From Planctomycetota bacterium (GTDB lineage Bacteria; Planctomycetota; Phycisphaerae; Sedimentisphaerales; Anaerohalosphaeraceae): a stretch of DNA of 10,694 bases. The notes beneath the pieces were generated by a model. The model was not told where the DNA came from and ran no database searches. It saw only the letters and a list, made by a program, of their open reading frames with translations. The stretch covers positions 1 through 10,694 of the forward strand of contig DAOVVQ010000124.1 in the NCBI GenBank assembly GCA_030637065.1, given 5' to 3'. Made by a program: the position numbers and the translations under genes. Shown here one piece after another: positions 1 to 6,240 of the stretch. Each line of letters begins with the position of its first letter. The stretch's first letter is position 1.

Positions 1-1
1 C

Positions 2-1903
2 ACTTCGGCTGCGACGCGATGCCCCTGGCACGATTACGAGATCAACCTGAGCGATACCCCCGGGCACGTCTATTTTACCGCGGAGGTAGAGCGTTCTCTT
101 CGTGTGCTCGATGGCGCTATTGCGGTGTTTGATTCGAGCGAGGGGGTCCAGGCACAGACCGAGACGGTGTGGCGTCAGGGCCAGAAATACGACCTTCCGT
201 GCATTTGCTTCCTTAATAAGATGGATAAGGTCGGTGCCGATTTCGAGATGTGCATGGCGAGCATCCGGGATAAGCTCCTTGCCAATCCTGTTTGTGTCCA
301 GATACCGATAGGGGCCGAGCAGCAATTGGAGGGGCTAATAGACCTGCTGACGATGAAGGCGGTTTTTTACGAGCAGGCCAAGCTGGGTGCGACCTTCACC
401 GAGACGGATATCCCCGAAGAGCTTGCCGGGCAGGCCGAGCAATATCGCCACGCGATGATCGAGGCAGCGGCGGAATTCGACGATGAGCTGATGGAGGCTT
501 ATATACATGATGAGCCGATCGAGGCGGACCAGATCGTCCGGGCTTTGCGGCGGGGTACGTTAGCCAATAAGGTCAATCCGGTTTTTGTCGGCTCTGCACT
601 GAAAAATATCGGTGTTCAGCGTCTTTTGGACGGTGCGATCGCTTTTCTGCCGTCTCCGCTGGACAGGCCGGTCGTTTCGGGCCACAAACCCGACGATAAG
701 GACCATGAGATCAAAGTAGAATGCGATCCAGCCAAGCCCCTGGTTGCTTTGGCGTTTAAGGTTACCAGCGATAAGCACGGGGATCTGTATTTTCTGCGGA
801 TATATCAGGGGACGCTCAAGTCGGGCAGCCGCCTGCTCAACAGTAACCGCAGCCGGCGAGAGAATGTTACGAGAATATTCGAGATGCACGCCGATTCGAG
901 GCAGATACTGGACAGTGCCGAGGCTGGCGATATCGTTGCTGTGGTCGGGCTTAAGGACACGCTGACGGGCGATACGCTGTGCGAGACGAAGCACCCGGTG
1001 GCACTTGACAGCATCAGCTTTCCGGCGACGGTGATAAGCATGTCTATCGAGCCCAAGACGGCGAGCGAACGGGCCAAACTCGGCGATGCCTTAGCCGTTC
1101 TGCGGCGAGAGGACCCGACTTTTGTTACCAGATACGATTCCGAGACGGGCCAGACGATCATCAGCGGGATGGGTGAGCTGCATTTGGAGATACTCGAGCA
1201 TAAGCTGACACGCGATATGGGCGTAAATGTCAGGGTCGGTCGCCCTCGCGTCGCTTATAAGGAGGCTATCAGCACCGCCGCCGAGGCCGATGAGAAATTT
1301 GTCCAGCAGACCGGCGGACGGGGCCAGTATGGTCATGTGGTGATACAGATCGAGCCTTTATTAGGTGAAGATGGTCATTATAGCAGCGAAGTTGAATTTG
1401 AGAGTGCAATTACCGGCGGTTCGGTGCCTCGCGAGTATATCCCAGCGGTCGAAAGCGGGATCCGGGAGGCCCTGGCCAGTGGGACATTGGGTGGCTATCC
1501 CATTGTGGGAGCTAAAGTTACGTTAATTGACGGCTCGTTCCACCAGGTGGATTCCTCGGAGCTGGCGTTCGAGCAGGCAGGTGTTATTGCCATCCGGGAG
1601 GCACTCAAACATGCCGGGCCAATTCTGCTTGAGCCTGTGATGAAGGTTCAGGTCGTCGTGCCCGAGGCCAATTACGGAGCGGTTCAGGGCAACCTGATCT
1701 CCAGGCGCGGCACGATCACCGATACGCGGGTTCATGGCAATATGCGTGTTTTGGATGCCAAGGTGCCTCTGGCGGAGATGTTCGGTTATTCCGGCGAGAT
1801 TCGCGGTGCCACAGCCGGTCGCGGCAGCTTTACGATGGAGCCGCTGAGCTACGAAAAGGTGCCAGGACAAATTTCTGAAAAAATTTTAAGTTATTCTTGT
1901 TGA
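2..1903 (+). CDS. fusA: Elongation factor G, 5'-truncated by window edge
   Basis: EF-G is the cytoplasmic GTPase that drives tRNA-mRNA translocation and, with RRF, ribosome recycling. The frame is open from base 2 and 633 codons are visible, so about 60-80 N-terminal residues (P-loop and most of switch I) lie upstream. A GTG at 104 is internal, not a start. Visible landmarks are the G3 motif DTPGH (53-67), followed by an EVERSLRVLDGA block; G4 NKMD (215-226); the G5 SAL segment (593-601); the G' insertion; domain III with GMGELHLEI; domain IV with GGRGQYGHV and REYIPAVESGI; and domain V with AEMFGYSGEIRGATAGRGSFTME. The C-terminus is complete. The first 75 nt carry residues unusual for EF-G (see findings). 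It is the last visible str-operon gene and no tuf follows. Planctomycetes are reported to use spd-type EF-G paralogues; which subtype this is cannot be settled by eye. Confidence 0.97.
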   Translation, partial: TSAATRCPWHDYEINLSDTPGHVYFTAEVERSLRVLDGAIAVFDSSEGVQAQTETVWRQGQKYDLPCICFLNKMDKVGADFEMCMASIRDKLLANPVCVQIPIGAEQQLEGLIDLLTMKAVFYEQAKLGATFTETDIPEELAGQAEQYRHAMIEAAAEFDDELMEAYIHDEPIEADQIVRALRRGTLANKVNPVFVGSALKNIGVQRLLDGAIAFLPSPLDRPVVSGHKPDDKDHEIKVECDPAKPLVALAFKVTSDKHGDLYFLRIYQGTLKSGSRLLNSNRSRRENVTRIFEMHADSRQILDSAEAGDIVAVVGLKDTLTGDTLCETKHPVALDSISFPATVISMSIEPKTASERAKLGDALAVLRREDPTFVTRYDSETGQTIISGMGELHLEILEHKLTRDMGVNVRVGRPRVAYKEAISTAAEADEKFVQQTGGRGQYGHVVIQIEPLLGEDGHYSSEVEFESAITGGSVPREYIPAVESGIREALASGTLGGYPIVGAKVTLIDGSFHQVDSSELAFEQAGVIAIREALKHAGPILLEPVMKVQVVVPEANYGAVQGNLISRRGTITDTRVHGNMRVLDAKVPLAEMFGYSGEIRGATAGRGSFTMEPLSYEKVPGQISEKILSYSC

Positions 1904-1928
1904 CATCCGTTGACTCGACTGGTATAAA
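1900..1928 (+). promoter_or_regulatory. Strong sigma70-type promoter for the S10 operon
   Basis: TTGACA at 1900-1905 and TATAAA at 1923-1928 are separated by exactly 17 bp, a near-consensus housekeeping promoter. The -35 box overlaps the fusA stop codon (1901-1903). A second TTGAC lies 10 bp downstream (1910-1914), but no good -10 box stands at the right distance from it. Transcription would start near 1935 and read toward rpsJ, giving a leader of about 400 nt. No other gene could be served on this strand before rpsJ. Activity is inferred from sequence only. Confidence 0.6.
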
Positions 1929-2211
1929 GTTCTGTTTTACAGCCGAAGCGAGCATGAAAAGGAGTTTTGTGCGTATCGAGTTGGGCTGTTCATGTCATAA
2001 AAAGAGTGTATCACGGACGGCAGATATGGCCTGATGGTGCCAAAAAGCGGGTTTTTGCCTCGATGAGTTTTAATTGGGGGCGTAAACTGAGGTGTTAACC
2101 GCGTTTGGTTTCGACGGGCTCTTTAAGGAAGACGTAAGGTCTATCCTGCCCTTGATCAAGCAAAAAAGCTTGAAATCGAGCAAAATCCACAGGGATTTGG
2201 CGGAATTTTTC

Positions 2212-2239
2212 TTGTTTTTTTGCAAAATAATGTTATTTT
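2212..2239 (+). promoter_or_regulatory. Weak candidate second promoter upstream of rpsJ
   Basis: Within the AT-rich block, TTGTTT (2212-2217) and TATTTT (2234-2239) are 16 bp apart, a poor match to sigma70 boxes. It would start transcription about 90 nt before rpsJ. Low-complexity T-rich sequence makes chance matches likely. Confidence 0.2.
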
Positions 2240-2250
2240 TACGCACTTTT

Positions 2251-2275
2251 CCGGTCCTCCGGGCAAGTGGGCCGG
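2251..2275 (+). promoter_or_regulatory. GC-rich hairpin in the rpsJ leader
   Basis: CCGGTCC (2251-2257) can pair with GGGCCGG (2269-2275), giving seven base pairs including one G-U around an 11-nt loop. Flanking CAC (2244-2246) and GTG (2277-2279) could extend the stem across an internal loop. It sits about 60 nt before the rpsJ start and has no T-run after it, so it is not a classical terminator. It is a candidate regulatory or mRNA-stabilising element. Confidence 0.35.
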
Positions 2276-2338
2276 TGTGGCTGGTGTAGTTTGGTGACAC
2301 TGGCAGGCTGGCGAGCGAATAAGTATTGAGGAATAGAG

Positions 2339-2653
2339 ATGGCGACTGAAACTGAGAGAATAAGAATCAGGATGGAGGCCTATGATCATCGGGCTCTTGA
2401 TACGTCGGCCAAGGAGATCGTCGAGCAGGCTCGGCGGACTAACGCTCGTGTAAGCGGCCCGGTGCCGCTTCCTACGCGGATCGAGAGATATACGGTGCTT
2501 CGCAGCCCGCATATCGACAAAAAGTCGCGGGAGCAGTTTGAAATGCGTACGCATAAGCGTCTTATTGATATTCACGATGCCAATGCCCGCACGGTCGAGG
2601 CCTTAAACCGCCTGGTAGTACCGGCGGGCGTTTTTGTTAAGATCAAGGCGTGA
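2339..2653 (+). CDS. rpsJ: 30S ribosomal protein uS10
   Basis: uS10 binds the 3' major domain of 16S rRNA in the 30S head. In E. coli it also acts as NusE in transcription antitermination. The 104-residue product matches the usual length (103 in E. coli) and carries the family sequence throughout: an IRIRMEAYDHRALD first strand, the central GPVPLPTRIERYTVLRSPHIDKK extension that reaches into the head, EQFEMRTHKRLIDI, and the terminal PAGVFVKIKA. The ATG has a good Shine-Dalgarno sequence (GAGGA at 2328-2332, six bases away). It is the first gene of the S10 operon, behind the long leader, and is followed by a 74-nt gap with two hairpins before rplC. Confidence 0.98.
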   Translation: MATETERIRIRMEAYDHRALDTSAKEIVEQARRTNARVSGPVPLPTRIERYTVLRSPHIDKKSREQFEMRTHKRLIDIHDANARTVEALNRLVVPAGVFVKIKA

Positions 2654-2664
2654 TTGGTCATTTT

Positions 2665-2682
2665 CCGCTGGTAATCCAGCGG
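2665..2682 (+). promoter_or_regulatory. Perfect 7-bp hairpin between rpsJ and rplC
   Basis: CCGCTGG (2665-2671) and CCAGCGG (2676-2682) form a perfect seven-pair stem with a TAAT loop. Only a broken T-run follows, so termination would be weak at best. A second short stem, GGCG (2699-2702) with CGCC (2709-2712), ends just before the rplC Shine-Dalgarno sequence (AAGGAAG, 2714-2720). The pair could act as an attenuator, an RNA-processing site or a control on rplC translation. Confidence 0.4.
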
Positions 2683-2727
2683 TTGGAGTTTTAGATTTGG
2701 CGCATGGTCGCCTAAGGAAGATATTCG

Positions 2728-3378
2728 ATGGCAATGTTGCTTGGTAGAAAAATTGGAATGACGCAGGTCTATGACAAGACGGGTGCGATTACGACTGTGA
2801 CCGTTATTCAGGCCGGCCCATGCAGGGTGATGCAGGTCAAGAGCAAAGAGTCCGACGGTTATAGTGCGATCCAGATGGGTTTCGAGGATGTCAAGGAATC
2901 CCGGGCGAAAAAGCCTGCTTTGGGTCATGCGGCCAAGGCCAAGACGGGCGCCAAGAAGTTCGTGCGTGAGTGGCGTCTTTCGGACGATGCCGAGACGGAA
3001 TATTCGCCGGGCGACGACATCTCAGTTTCCGTATTCGAGGATATCGAGTATGTCGACGTGGCTGGGACGAGCAAGGGTAAGGGCTATGCCGGCGTGATGA
3101 AGCGGCACGGTTTCGGCGGTTTTCCCGCTTCTCACGGTACGGAGCGTAAACACAGGGCTCCGGGTTCGATATCGAGCTACGCCAGTGACGCAGGTCACGG
3201 CGGTAACCTGAAGAAGGGAAAGCGGATGGCAGGAAGAATGGGCGGTGAGCGTGTTACAGGTAAGCGACACCGCCTTGTTTCTATAGATCAGGAGCAGAAT
3301 CTTTTGATAGTTAAGGGGTCGGTTGCGGGTCCTGCGGGTGGTTACGTTGAAATTCGCCAGTCCAAGACGGGCAAATAG
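2728..3378 (+). CDS. rplC: 50S ribosomal protein uL3
   Basis: uL3 is a primary 23S rRNA-binding protein that helps start 50S assembly and sends a loop toward the peptidyl transferase centre. The 216-residue product (E. coli 209) shows LLGRKIGMTQVYDKTG at the N-terminus, TSKGKGYAGVMKRHGFGG in the middle, then PGSI, KGKRMAGRMGGERVT and NLLIVKGSVAGPAGG. The loop between PGSI and KGKRMAG (about residues 149-162) is about four residues longer than in E. coli and lacks the Gly-Gln that PrmB methylates there. The ATG follows AAGGAAG (2714-2720) at a normal distance, and the start MAMLLGRKIGMTQ fits the family. An upstream hairpin pair may control it. Confidence 0.98.
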   Translation: MAMLLGRKIGMTQVYDKTGAITTVTVIQAGPCRVMQVKSKESDGYSAIQMGFEDVKESRAKKPALGHAAKAKTGAKKFVREWRLSDDAETEYSPGDDISVSVFEDIEYVDVAGTSKGKGYAGVMKRHGFGGFPASHGTERKHRAPGSISSYASDAGHGGNLKKGKRMAGRMGGERVTGKRHRLVSIDQEQNLLIVKGSVAGPAGGYVEIRQSKTGK

Positions 3379-3448
3379 TAACTAAGCGGTCAATGGTGTT
3401 TGACGCGAGCCCTTGAGCTAATTAATAGTTTGACAGCGGAAAAGAAGA

Positions 3449-4081
3449 ATGATTGATATTGCAGTACATAACAGACAAGGCGAGGAACTGGAAAGCCTTC
3501 GTGTAGACGAGGAGATCTTCGGCGGAAGCGTGCGATATGTCCTTCTCAAGCAGGCCATAGTGATGTACCACGCCAATAAGCGGGTGGGTACGGCTGCGAC
3601 GAAGAGCCGCGGTATGGTCAGGGGTTCGACGAAGAAGCTGTTCAGGCAGAAGGGTACGGGTAACGCCCGTGTCGGTAATGCCCGGACGGGTAAGCGTGTC
3701 GGCGGCGGCGTGACTTTTGCGAAGGTTGCGAGGGATTTCGGCAAGCGGATGCCCAAGAAGCAGCGTCGTTTGGCGCGTGATTCGGCTGTTTTGGCCAAGC
3801 TATTGTCCGGCAGCGTGGTCGTTGTCGATGAGCTGAACTTCGATCAGCCCAAGACGAAGGCTTTTGCCGAGGTCTTAGGCAACCTCAATATCGAGCGCAG
3901 TTGCCTTGTGACCGTCGTCGATCGCGACGACAATCTTTACAGGTCGGCAAGGAATATACCGAAGATCGATATCCTGGCAGTGACGGACCTAAATGCCGGT
4001 GATATTTGCAATCGCCAGAAGATGCTCTTTACCAAGGATGCATTCCTGGCTTTGATTAACAGAGACCATGTTGATAATTAG
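3449..4081 (+). CDS. rplD: 50S ribosomal protein uL4
   Basis: uL4 is an early-assembly 50S protein whose long loop lines the nascent peptide exit tunnel. In E. coli free uL4 also represses its own S10 operon. The 210-residue product (E. coli 201) contains the tunnel-loop region (about residues 62-98) with RQKGTGNARVGNARTGKRVGGG, then the RDFGKRMPKKQRRLAR helix (96-110), of a form I associate with planctomycetes. The C-terminal globular part keeps VVVVDELNF and the NIPKIDILAVTDLNAGDI block. The ATG at 3449 is preceded by a purine-rich AAAAGAAG site. It lies 70 nt after rplC and 11 nt before rplW. Autoregulation through the leader at 1930-2338 is possible but not demonstrated. Confidence 0.98.
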   Translation: MIDIAVHNRQGEELESLRVDEEIFGGSVRYVLLKQAIVMYHANKRVGTAATKSRGMVRGSTKKLFRQKGTGNARVGNARTGKRVGGGVTFAKVARDFGKRMPKKQRRLARDSAVLAKLLSGSVVVVDELNFDQPKTKAFAEVLGNLNIERSCLVTVVDRDDNLYRSARNIPKIDILAVTDLNAGDICNRQKMLFTKDAFLALINRDHVDN

Positions 4082-4092
4082 CAGGTGCGTAC

Positions 4093-4371
4093 GTGGATGA
4101 TTATAGTGTAATAGTAAAGCCGTTGATTACCGAGCAGGGAATGCATTTTGCCAATACGCGGAACGCATACTCGTTCGAGGTCAACGCCAAGGCCAATAAG
4201 ATACAGATCAGAAAAGCTGTCGAGAATCTGTACAAGGTTAAAGTAACCGACGTCAGGACTGCCAACTATATAGGCAAACCGCGTCGCAAAGGGCGGCATT
4301 TCGGAAGGACGAGGAGTTGGAAAAAAGCGGTCGTCGTTTTGCACGAAGACTACCATATAGATCTGTTCTAA
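4093..4371 (+). CDS. rplW: 50S ribosomal protein uL23 (GTG start)
   Basis: uL23 sits at the exit of the peptide tunnel and is a docking point for trigger factor and SRP. The 92-residue product has the family opening VIVKPLITEQG, the middle NAYSFEVNAKANKIQIRKAVENLY, the V-K-V-T-D-V-R-T segment and the basic loop GKPRRKGRHFGRTRSWKKA. The start is GTG at 4093, supported by AGG at 4083-4085 seven bases upstream and by alignment with the family start; no ATG gives a full-length protein. The gap to rplD is only 11 nt, so the two are probably translationally linked. The C-terminus ends DYHIDLF, normal length for the family. Confidence 0.96.
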   Translation: MDDYSVIVKPLITEQGMHFANTRNAYSFEVNAKANKIQIRKAVENLYKVKVTDVRTANYIGKPRRKGRHFGRTRSWKKAVVVLHEDYHIDLF

Positions 4372-4399
4372 CTCGAGCTGAGATAAGGAAGCGATTGTT

Positions 4400-5254
4400 A
4401 TGGCAATAAGACTTTATAAACCGACGAGTCCGGGACGCAGAGGCGGTTCGGTTATCGATTACAAGGCGGCTCTTACGACGAGCACGCCCGAGAAGACACT
4501 GTGCAAGCGTATCAAGAAGCATGGCGGCAGGAACCATCATGGTAAGACGACGACTCGCTTCCGCGGCGGCGGTGCCAGACGCATCTACCGGATAATCGAT
4601 TTTAAGCGGAATAAAGACGGTGTGCAGGCCAAGGTGGCGAGCATCGAGTACGATCCTAACCGCAACTGCTTTATCTCGCTGCTGCATTATGTCGACGGTG
4701 AGAAGCGGTATATCCTTTCGCCGGCGGGTATTAAGGTCGGCGATATGCTCGAAAGCGGCGAAAGCGTCGAGCCTCGTATCGGCAATGCAATGCCGCTGGG
4801 TTCGATACCTGTCGGAGTCGAGGTTCACAATATCGAGATGACCGCAGGCCAGGGCGGCAAACTCGTCCGAAGTGCCGGCGGAGTGGCAAGGCTGATGGCC
4901 CGCGAGGGCAACTGGGCGACGATCATTCTGCCCAGCGGCGAGATGCGGATGGTTCGGCGCGAGTGCCGTGCTACTATCGGCCAGCTTAGTAACTCCGATT
5001 ATCAGAATGTCAAGATCGGAAAGGCCGGACGTAAGCGGCATATGGGCCGAAGGCCCCATACCCGGGGCAAGGCGATGAACCCGGTAGCCCATCCGATGGG
5101 CGGCGGCGAAGGCAGAAGTAACGGCGGTCGGCATCCTTGTTCGCCAACGGGTGTCCCAGCCAAGGGCGGAAAGACGCGTAACCCGCGTAATCCGAATAAC
5201 AAGCGTATAATCCGTCGTCGCAAGAACAAGCGAAACGGTCAGTTGGTTCTCTAA
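4400..5254 (+). CDS. rplB: 50S ribosomal protein uL2
   Basis: uL2 binds 23S rRNA near the peptidyl transferase centre and is needed for subunit joining. The 284-residue product (E. coli 273) is full length: N-terminal KPTSPGRRGG, then KRIKKHGGRNHHGK and TTRFRGGGARRIYRIIDFKR, the SH3-like domain with VEVHNIEM and GGKLVRSAGG, and the C-terminal RPHTRGKAMNP tail. The near-universal NPVDHPHGGGEGR motif reads NPVAHPMGGGEGR. The His equivalent to E. coli His229 is kept (H231), but the preceding Asp is Ala (A230) and the second His is Met (M233). The C-terminus is Arg/Lys-rich and slightly longer than usual. The ATG is preceded by AAGGAAG about ten bases upstream. Confidence 0.98.
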   Translation: MAIRLYKPTSPGRRGGSVIDYKAALTTSTPEKTLCKRIKKHGGRNHHGKTTTRFRGGGARRIYRIIDFKRNKDGVQAKVASIEYDPNRNCFISLLHYVDGEKRYILSPAGIKVGDMLESGESVEPRIGNAMPLGSIPVGVEVHNIEMTAGQGGKLVRSAGGVARLMAREGNWATIILPSGEMRMVRRECRATIGQLSNSDYQNVKIGKAGRKRHMGRRPHTRGKAMNPVAHPMGGGEGRSNGGRHPCSPTGVPAKGGKTRNPRNPNNKRIIRRRKNKRNGQLVL

Positions 5255-5305
5255 TTAGATTAATTTTCAGGTGTTTGCAGTTACTGGCAAGCTTAAGGGA
5301 TTTTA

Positions 5306-5575
5306 ATGGGACGATCTTCGAAAAAAGGCCCGTTTGTTGACGAGAAGTTGTTTCTCAAGGTGCATAAGCAGATTGAGAACGGCACGAGGGAGCCGATCAA
5401 GACGTGGGCTCGCAGGTGTACGATTATCCCGGAGTTTGTCGGGTTTACCTTTCTTGTCCATAACGGCAAGCTGTTTAACAAGGTGTTTGTAACGGAAGAT
5501 ATGGTAGGCCATAAATTGGGCGAGTTCTCCCTGACACGTATGTTCAGGGGCCATTCCGGCAGTAAGAGGAAGTAA
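5306..5575 (+). CDS. rpsS: 30S ribosomal protein uS19
   Basis: uS19 lies in the 30S head, pairs with uS13 and contacts the 50S subunit at bridge B1a. The 89-residue product (E. coli 92) carries the family sequence end to end: MGRSSKKGPFVDEKLFLKV, IKTWARRCTIIPEFVGFTF, VHNGKLFNKVFVTEDMVGHKLGEF and the basic tail TRMFRGHSGSKRK. The ATG is supported by AAGGGA about eight bases upstream and by the family start. It lies 51 nt after rplB and 74 nt before rplV. Nothing unusual is seen in the protein. Confidence 0.98.
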   Translation: MGRSSKKGPFVDEKLFLKVHKQIENGTREPIKTWARRCTIIPEFVGFTFLVHNGKLFNKVFVTEDMVGHKLGEFSLTRMFRGHSGSKRK

Positions 5576-5649
5576 GTTGGCCGGCGAATGCCGATTTGAG
5601 GCGAAAGTAACCAGGGCTTTTTAGCCTGCTTAGACTATAAGGTTTTGAG

Positions 5650-6198
5650 ATGTTAAGTTCAAAGAGATTAAAAGAGCTTAGTGCCGAGTTCAATATGGGC
5701 ATCGATCAGCTTGCCGGGCATCTTGTTCGCGGCGGTTTTACCGAGAGTAAGGCGACAACGGCCCTGCGGAACTGGCAGAAGGGACTATATAAGCCCCAGC
5801 CGCAGAGCGAGGATATCGAGCGGCTTGCAAGTGCGTTCGGGGTCGAGAACAAGGAGCTTTGCCATTGGCAGGCGTCTTATCGCTATGCCCCGATGTCGGC
5901 CAGTAAGGTTCGGCTTGTAACGCAACTGATCTCGGGCAGGCCCGTTCAGGATGCTATCGATATTTTGAAGTTTACGAACAAGCGTGCCGCTTCAATGGTA
6001 ACGAAGGTTTTGCAGAGTGCGGTCGCCAATGCGGACGAGCAGGAGGCCGATGTCGAGCGTTTGTACGTTTCCGAGGCCAGGGTAGACGGCGCCGGACGCA
6101 GGATCGGCACAAAGACGTGGATACCAAAGGATCGCGGCAGAGCCCATCCGATTCGTAAAGAAGCCTGCCACATACATGTAACAGTGGCTGAGGAATAA
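5650..6198 (+). CDS. rplV: 50S ribosomal protein uL22 with N-terminal HTH-like domain
   Basis: uL22 binds several 23S rRNA domains; its long beta-hairpin lines the exit tunnel. The core occupies about residues 73-182 (110 residues, the normal length of the whole protein): RYAPMSASKVRLV, RPVQDAIDILKFTNKRAA, VLQSAVANA and the C-terminal HIHVTVAEE. Residues 1-72 are an extra domain whose pattern resembles Cro/C1 (XRE-type) helix-turn-helix domains: RLKELSAEFNMGIDQLAGHL, a Thr/Ser-rich third helix with NWQKG, then KP and DIERLASAFGVENKEL. No ATG, GTG or TTG lies in frame between residue 16 and the core, so the core must be made with the extension. AAGG upstream of the ATG is a plausible ribosome binding site. 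The tunnel hairpin (about 144-164) is about three residues longer than in E. coli. The HTH assignment is by eye and its function is unknown. Confidence 0.95.
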   Translation: MLSSKRLKELSAEFNMGIDQLAGHLVRGGFTESKATTALRNWQKGLYKPQPQSEDIERLASAFGVENKELCHWQASYRYAPMSASKVRLVTQLISGRPVQDAIDILKFTNKRAASMVTKVLQSAVANADEQEADVERLYVSEARVDGAGRRIGTKTWIPKDRGRAHPIRKEACHIHVTVAEE

Positions 6199-6240
6199 TA
6201 TAGGACAGTAGGCAAGAAGTGAAGAAAAGACGGGATTTAT

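Larger units (their letters stand above)
1904..2338 (+). other. Gene-free leader between fusA and rpsJ
   Basis: This 435-nt stretch has no convincing gene. Small open frames exist (a 26-codon ATG frame at 1954-2034 and a 65-codon GTG frame at 2092-2289), but neither has a good ribosome binding site or a recognisable product. It holds the promoter at its 5' end and several potential hairpins: CAAAAA/TTTTTG with loop GCGGG (2041-2057), TCAAGC/GCTTGA (2156-2173), AAATCC/GGATTT (2183-2198) and CCGGTCC/GGGCCGG (2251-2275). An AT-rich block spans about 2159-2247. In E. coli the S10 leader is the target of uL4 autoregulation. Whether this leader acts similarly is unknown, and I do not recognise the E. 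coli structure in it. No tuf gene is present. Confidence 0.6.

Noticed and set aside
1954..2034. 26-codon ATG frame just after the S10 promoter, possible leader peptide
   Set aside because: No ribosome binding site at a normal distance and no regulatory codon run; not supportable.
2092..2289. 65-codon GTG frame in the rpsJ leader
   Set aside because: No good Shine-Dalgarno sequence, no recognisable product and a low-complexity Phe/Leu-rich end that follows from the T-rich DNA.
3400..3428. Possible internal promoter TTGACG-17-TAATAG before rplD
   Set aside because: The -10 box matches only three of six positions and the predicted start would fall on the rplD ribosome binding site.
4253..5134. 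Long open frame on the - strand (293 codons)
   Set aside because: It lies antisense to rplW and rplB, both certain genes, has no recognisable domain, and is explained by their codon composition.
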